The position numbers and the translations under genes are program-made. The notes below the pieces were generated by a model that did no database searches, was not told the DNA's origin, and worked only from the letters and a program-made list of their open reading frames with translations. From positions 962,001-1,026,000 of the forward strand of contig NZ_BRXR01000001.1 in NCBI RefSeq assembly GCF_026012015.1: a stretch of 64,000 nt of DNA, read 5' to 3'. Position 1 is the first letter of the stretch. Each line of letters opens with the position of its first letter. Shown piece after piece: positions 63,312 to 64,000 of the stretch. Source of the stretch: Clostridium omnivorum. Lineage in GTDB: Bacteria; Bacillota; Clostridia; Clostridiales; Clostridiaceae.

Positions 63312-63407
63312 AAAACCTCTTCCTACGCTGGTATTATCCAGATCAGGTTAAAGGGTCTAAGAATTTCGTTCTTACTCTCAGCTGGCAACACCAGCCCCCC
63401 TGGGATT
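63312..63407 (-). promoter_or_regulatory. TPP riboswitch (THI element)
   Basis: Read on the minus strand: a GGGGGGCTGG opening, GCTGAGAGTAAGAA, a variable stem, ACCCTTTAACCTGATCTGG and then ATAATACCAGCGTAGGAAG. These are the conserved THI-box blocks that bind thiamine pyrophosphate. It controls tenA-thiZ-thiX-thiY by transcription termination, shutting salvage when TPP is plentiful. Confidence 0.97.
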
Positions 63408-63449
63408 TTATACTTACTTTATTCAATTAAATCTTACAGCCCTATATTA

Positions 63450-64000
63450 CTACATTATTCCTATATGGTCAAGCTTATCTAAATAGTCCATAAATGATGG
63501 TATCCCTACTTTTAAAATGTGGTGATAAACCTCTGCAAGCTCCTCATCATCAGTTATATTAGAATTAAGCAGCAGCTGCATAACTATACCATCTATAGCA
63601 CCAATAAGTAGCGAAGCAAAAGCCCTATTATATTTATTATCATGCTTTCCATACATATTTTCAATTAGCTCTACAGTATGATCTATCCATTCCTTATATT
63701 TAAACTTAAACTTTTCAGTAAGCTCTATATTTCCAAGCATAGCCTCCTGAGCGAGATAGAACTGCACTCGGTTTTCATCATTTTTATTAAATCTCTTAGC
63801 TATATTTTCATAAATTTCTTCTATTAGTTCATCTCTGCTTTGCTTTTTGCTATGAGACTTTTCTGCAATTCTTGAGGCCTCAGAAAGGCTTTTATCCATC
63901 ACATCATATAATATATCTTCTTTGCTTTTATAATAATGATAAATAGCACCAGTGCTCATACCTGCCTCTTCAGCTATAGTCCTAATAGTAGCACCAGTTA
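63450..64000 (-). CDS. TetR-family regulator, N-terminus outside window
   Basis: A partial protein read from the right edge. The open frame continues through 64000 and shows the TetR helix-turn-helix TIRTIAEEAGMSTGAIYHYY followed by KSKEDILYDVM. A helical ligand domain of about 140 residues follows. An internal ATG at 63959 lies inside the helix-turn-helix and is not the true start. Its target is unknown. It reads toward the riboswitch with only about 40 bases between its stop and the riboswitch leader, so the thi promoter probably lies near or inside its 3' end. Confidence 0.85.
   Translation of the reverse strand, partial: TGATIRTIAEEAGMSTGAIYHYYKSKEDILYDVMDKSLSEASRIAEKSHSKKQSRDELIEEIYENIAKRFNKNDENRVQFYLAQEAMLGNIELTEKFKFKYKEWIDHTVELIENMYGKHDNKYNRAFASLLIGAIDGIVMQLLLNSNITDDEELAEVYHHILKVGIPSFMDYLDKLDHIGIM

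Noticed and set aside
63450-63959. Complete short TetR gene starting at 63959
   Set aside because: The reading frame continues upstream to the window edge and encodes the first helix of the helix-turn-helix, so the gene is truncated by the window.

Overview
The window is a stretch of a low-GC Gram-positive chromosome. Strong AGGAGG-type ribosome sites, frequent TTG starts, and the gene content (ArsR/CadC-CadA, YitT, LytR-CpsA-Psr, VanW-like, HelD, TPP-controlled tenA, indolepyruvate ferredoxin oxidoreductase with phosphate butyryltransferase) point to a fermentative anaerobe of Clostridium or a close relative. I cannot name a species. No rRNA, tRNA, CRISPR array or complete insertion sequence was seen.

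Bases 1-18.4 kb: the 5' part of a UPF0597/CyuA-type gene is followed by a large cell-wall sugar salvage island. murQ and an RpiR/MurR-type regulator form one minus-strand unit. A plus-strand operon encodes a sugar ABC importer (lipoprotein plus two permeases, no ATPase), a double-GNAT acetyltransferase, NagZ and an unknown membrane protein. A converging seven-gene minus-strand operon encodes a second double-GNAT protein, a PIG-L deacetylase-like protein, a serine hydrolase of the AmiE/beta-lactamase fold, NamZ (DUF1343), a GH18 glycosidase, a MurK-type kinase and an Eis-like acetyltransferase. The hydrolases have no signal peptide. This suggests that muropeptides are imported and then taken apart in the cytoplasm.

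18.4-23.5 kb looks like a decaying mobile region: a large serine recombinase with a small partner ORF, an oxidoreductase, a phosphatase with an altered RHG motif, and an ATPase that has lost its first P-loop half.

23.5-31.1 kb: an amino-acid (2-oxoacid) oxidation operon, ptb-iorA-iorB, has a consensus sigma-54 promoter. The adjacent PrpR-type activator and paired GTTAACAT boxes probably control it. dinB follows, with a LexA box inside its promoter.

31.2-47.4 kb is mostly ordinary chromosome: carbonic anhydrase, DUF2935, TetR, a DMT exporter, YitT, cell-envelope proteins, HelD, tandem CrcB/FluC, small unknown proteins, a VanW-like protein and CadA-CadC.

47.5-51.8 kb is a fructose-type PTS operon (EIIC, EIIB, PRD activator, EIIA) with a promoter and a cluster of TTACC/GGTAA half-sites upstream. 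51.9-58.3 kb holds an S1-domain protein, a second HelD overlapping ftsH, and a dipeptide epimerase. A perfect LexA-type box lies between the epimerase and a small sigma factor (58.6 kb). 59.2-63.4 kb is a thiamine-pyrimidine salvage operon (tenA-thiZ-thiX-thiY) under a TPP riboswitch, with a creatininase-family amidohydrolase just downstream. The window ends inside a TetR-family gene.
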